A stretch of DNA of 5,291 bases from Desulfobacteraceae bacterium (GTDB lineage Bacteria > Desulfobacterota > DSM-4660 > Desulfatiglandales > Desulfatiglandaceae), in contig JAUWMY010000222.1 in assembly GCA_030612945.1 (NCBI GenBank), positions 1 to 5,291 on the forward strand, read 5' to 3'. Under the pieces are notes generated by a model, which made no database searches, was not told the origin of the DNA, and saw only the letters and a program-made list of their open reading frames with translations. Below are positions 4,930-5,291 of this stretch, in pieces. The position numbers and the translations under genes are program-made. Every line of letters starts with the position of its first letter. The stretch's first letter is position 1.

Positions 4930-5291
4930 GTGGATTTCAATATGATATCAAAGTTGCAGATGCCGAAGTTCGACCTCGGAAAAATAGAGTGGCCAAAGTT
5001 CGATATTTCCCGAATTCAATGGCCCAAAATTCCTAAATTAAGAATCGGTGATTCTGTTTCGGAACTCCCCATTGTGCCGGGAGGAATGGGTGTTTGAATA
5101 TCACTGTCAGGGTTGGCTTCCGCAGTGGCGAATGAAGGATGAATAGGTGTAATAGCTGCAAACTCAATAGGAATGCTTGAACCTCATTAATATGCCAAAC
5201 ACAAAGATGCCAATGCTATTGCCTTAAGAAAAGAGATAAAAAAGGCGCGAGAGAAGACCTCGGGCATCATCGGGGTCAATATTATGGTGGC
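4930..5291 (+). pseudogene. Nitronate monooxygenase (2-nitropropane dioxygenase-like) 5' part with three in-frame stops, runs off window
   Basis: Reading one frame from GTG 4930 (AAGGAG at 4915-4920, 9 nt upstream) gives the start of a nitronate monooxygenase/FabK-like FMN protein: PKLRIGD-x-x-x-ELPIVPGGMGV, then ISLSGLASAVANEG, IGVIAANSIGMLEP, ALRKEIKKAREKTSG and IIGVNIMVA up to the window end. The family sequence is continuous across these blocks, but here TGA (5095-5097), TGA (5140-5142) and TAA (5188-5190) interrupt it, without any frameshift. Both TGA codons stand where the family has Gly (GGMGVG and NEGGIGV), each one base from GGA. The usual Gln before GGMG is Pro. The intact enzyme would oxidise alkyl nitronates or act as an FMN-linked reductase. 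Without readthrough only 55 residues are made, so I call it a recently inactivated gene. Confidence 0.8.
4960..5049 (+). repeat. Three tandem 10-residue (30-bp) repeats in the pseudogene N-terminus
   Basis: Codons 11-20, 21-30 and 31-40 read MPKFDLGKIE, WPKFDISRIQ and WPKIPKLRIG. The shared pattern is [M/W]-P-K-[F/I]-x-x-x-[K/R]-I. The third unit merges into the conserved PKLRIGD start of the enzyme domain. The DNA of the units has diverged at many third positions, so this is not a recent slippage product; it looks like a repeat kept by selection on the protein. Confidence 0.6.

Noticed and set aside
4930..5291. Genetic code with UGA as glycine, or selenocysteine insertion at the two TGA codons
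   Set aside because: The ATPase and the 74-residue gene end in TGA as a normal stop, a TAA also interrupts the frame, and the TGA sites are family Gly positions, not Cys or Sec.

Overview
The window is 5.3 kb of bacterial DNA of moderate to low GC, with compact gene spacing. No single gene fixes the taxon. An ArsA/Get3-type ATPase with a C-terminal HSP20-like domain, a short foldback repeat of the GTCATTCCGGCGAAAGCCGGAATCC type, a BrnT/CopG module and a nitronate-monooxygenase-like remnant together suggest a Desulfobacterota-like (deltaproteobacterial) genome. This is an inference from familiarity, not a proven assignment.

Layout. Bases 1-843 (minus strand) hold the first 281 codons of a membrane-anchored alpha/beta hydrolase, cut by the window edge before its catalytic His. 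A 429-bp divergent intergenic region follows. It carries a MITE-like foldback element of about 133 bp, a perfect dyad, and a sigma70-type promoter for the rightward genes. Bases 1273-2689 (plus strand) are a two-gene unit: a TTG-started ArsA/Get3-like ATPase and a 76-residue hypothetical protein that overlaps it by 20 bp. Six bases later, a convergent leftward unit begins from its 3' end. In transcription order (4491 to 2696) it holds BrnT toxin, CopG/BrnA-type antitoxin, an endonuclease/exonuclease/phosphatase (EEP) protein and a 74-residue Cys/His-containing hypothetical protein. All four genes overlap or lie within 19 bp of each other. A consensus-like promoter overlaid by two inverted repeats sits immediately upstream, so close that the toxin message is predicted to be leaderless.

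Bases 4534-5291 look decayed. There is a possible N-terminal scrap of a REP-associated (Y1) transposase on the minus strand. On the plus strand is the 5' part of a nitronate monooxygenase-like gene interrupted by three in-frame stop codons with no frameshift; two of the stops are TGA at positions where the family has glycine. Its N-terminus also has three tandem 10-residue repeats.

The points most worth following up are the stop-interrupted nitronate monooxygenase, the four-gene toxin-antitoxin/EEP operon with its predicted leaderless start and an EEP active-site Asn replaced by Ile, and the foldback element whose two hairpins differ only by compensatory base-pair changes. I found no RNA genes, CRISPR array or complete mobile element.
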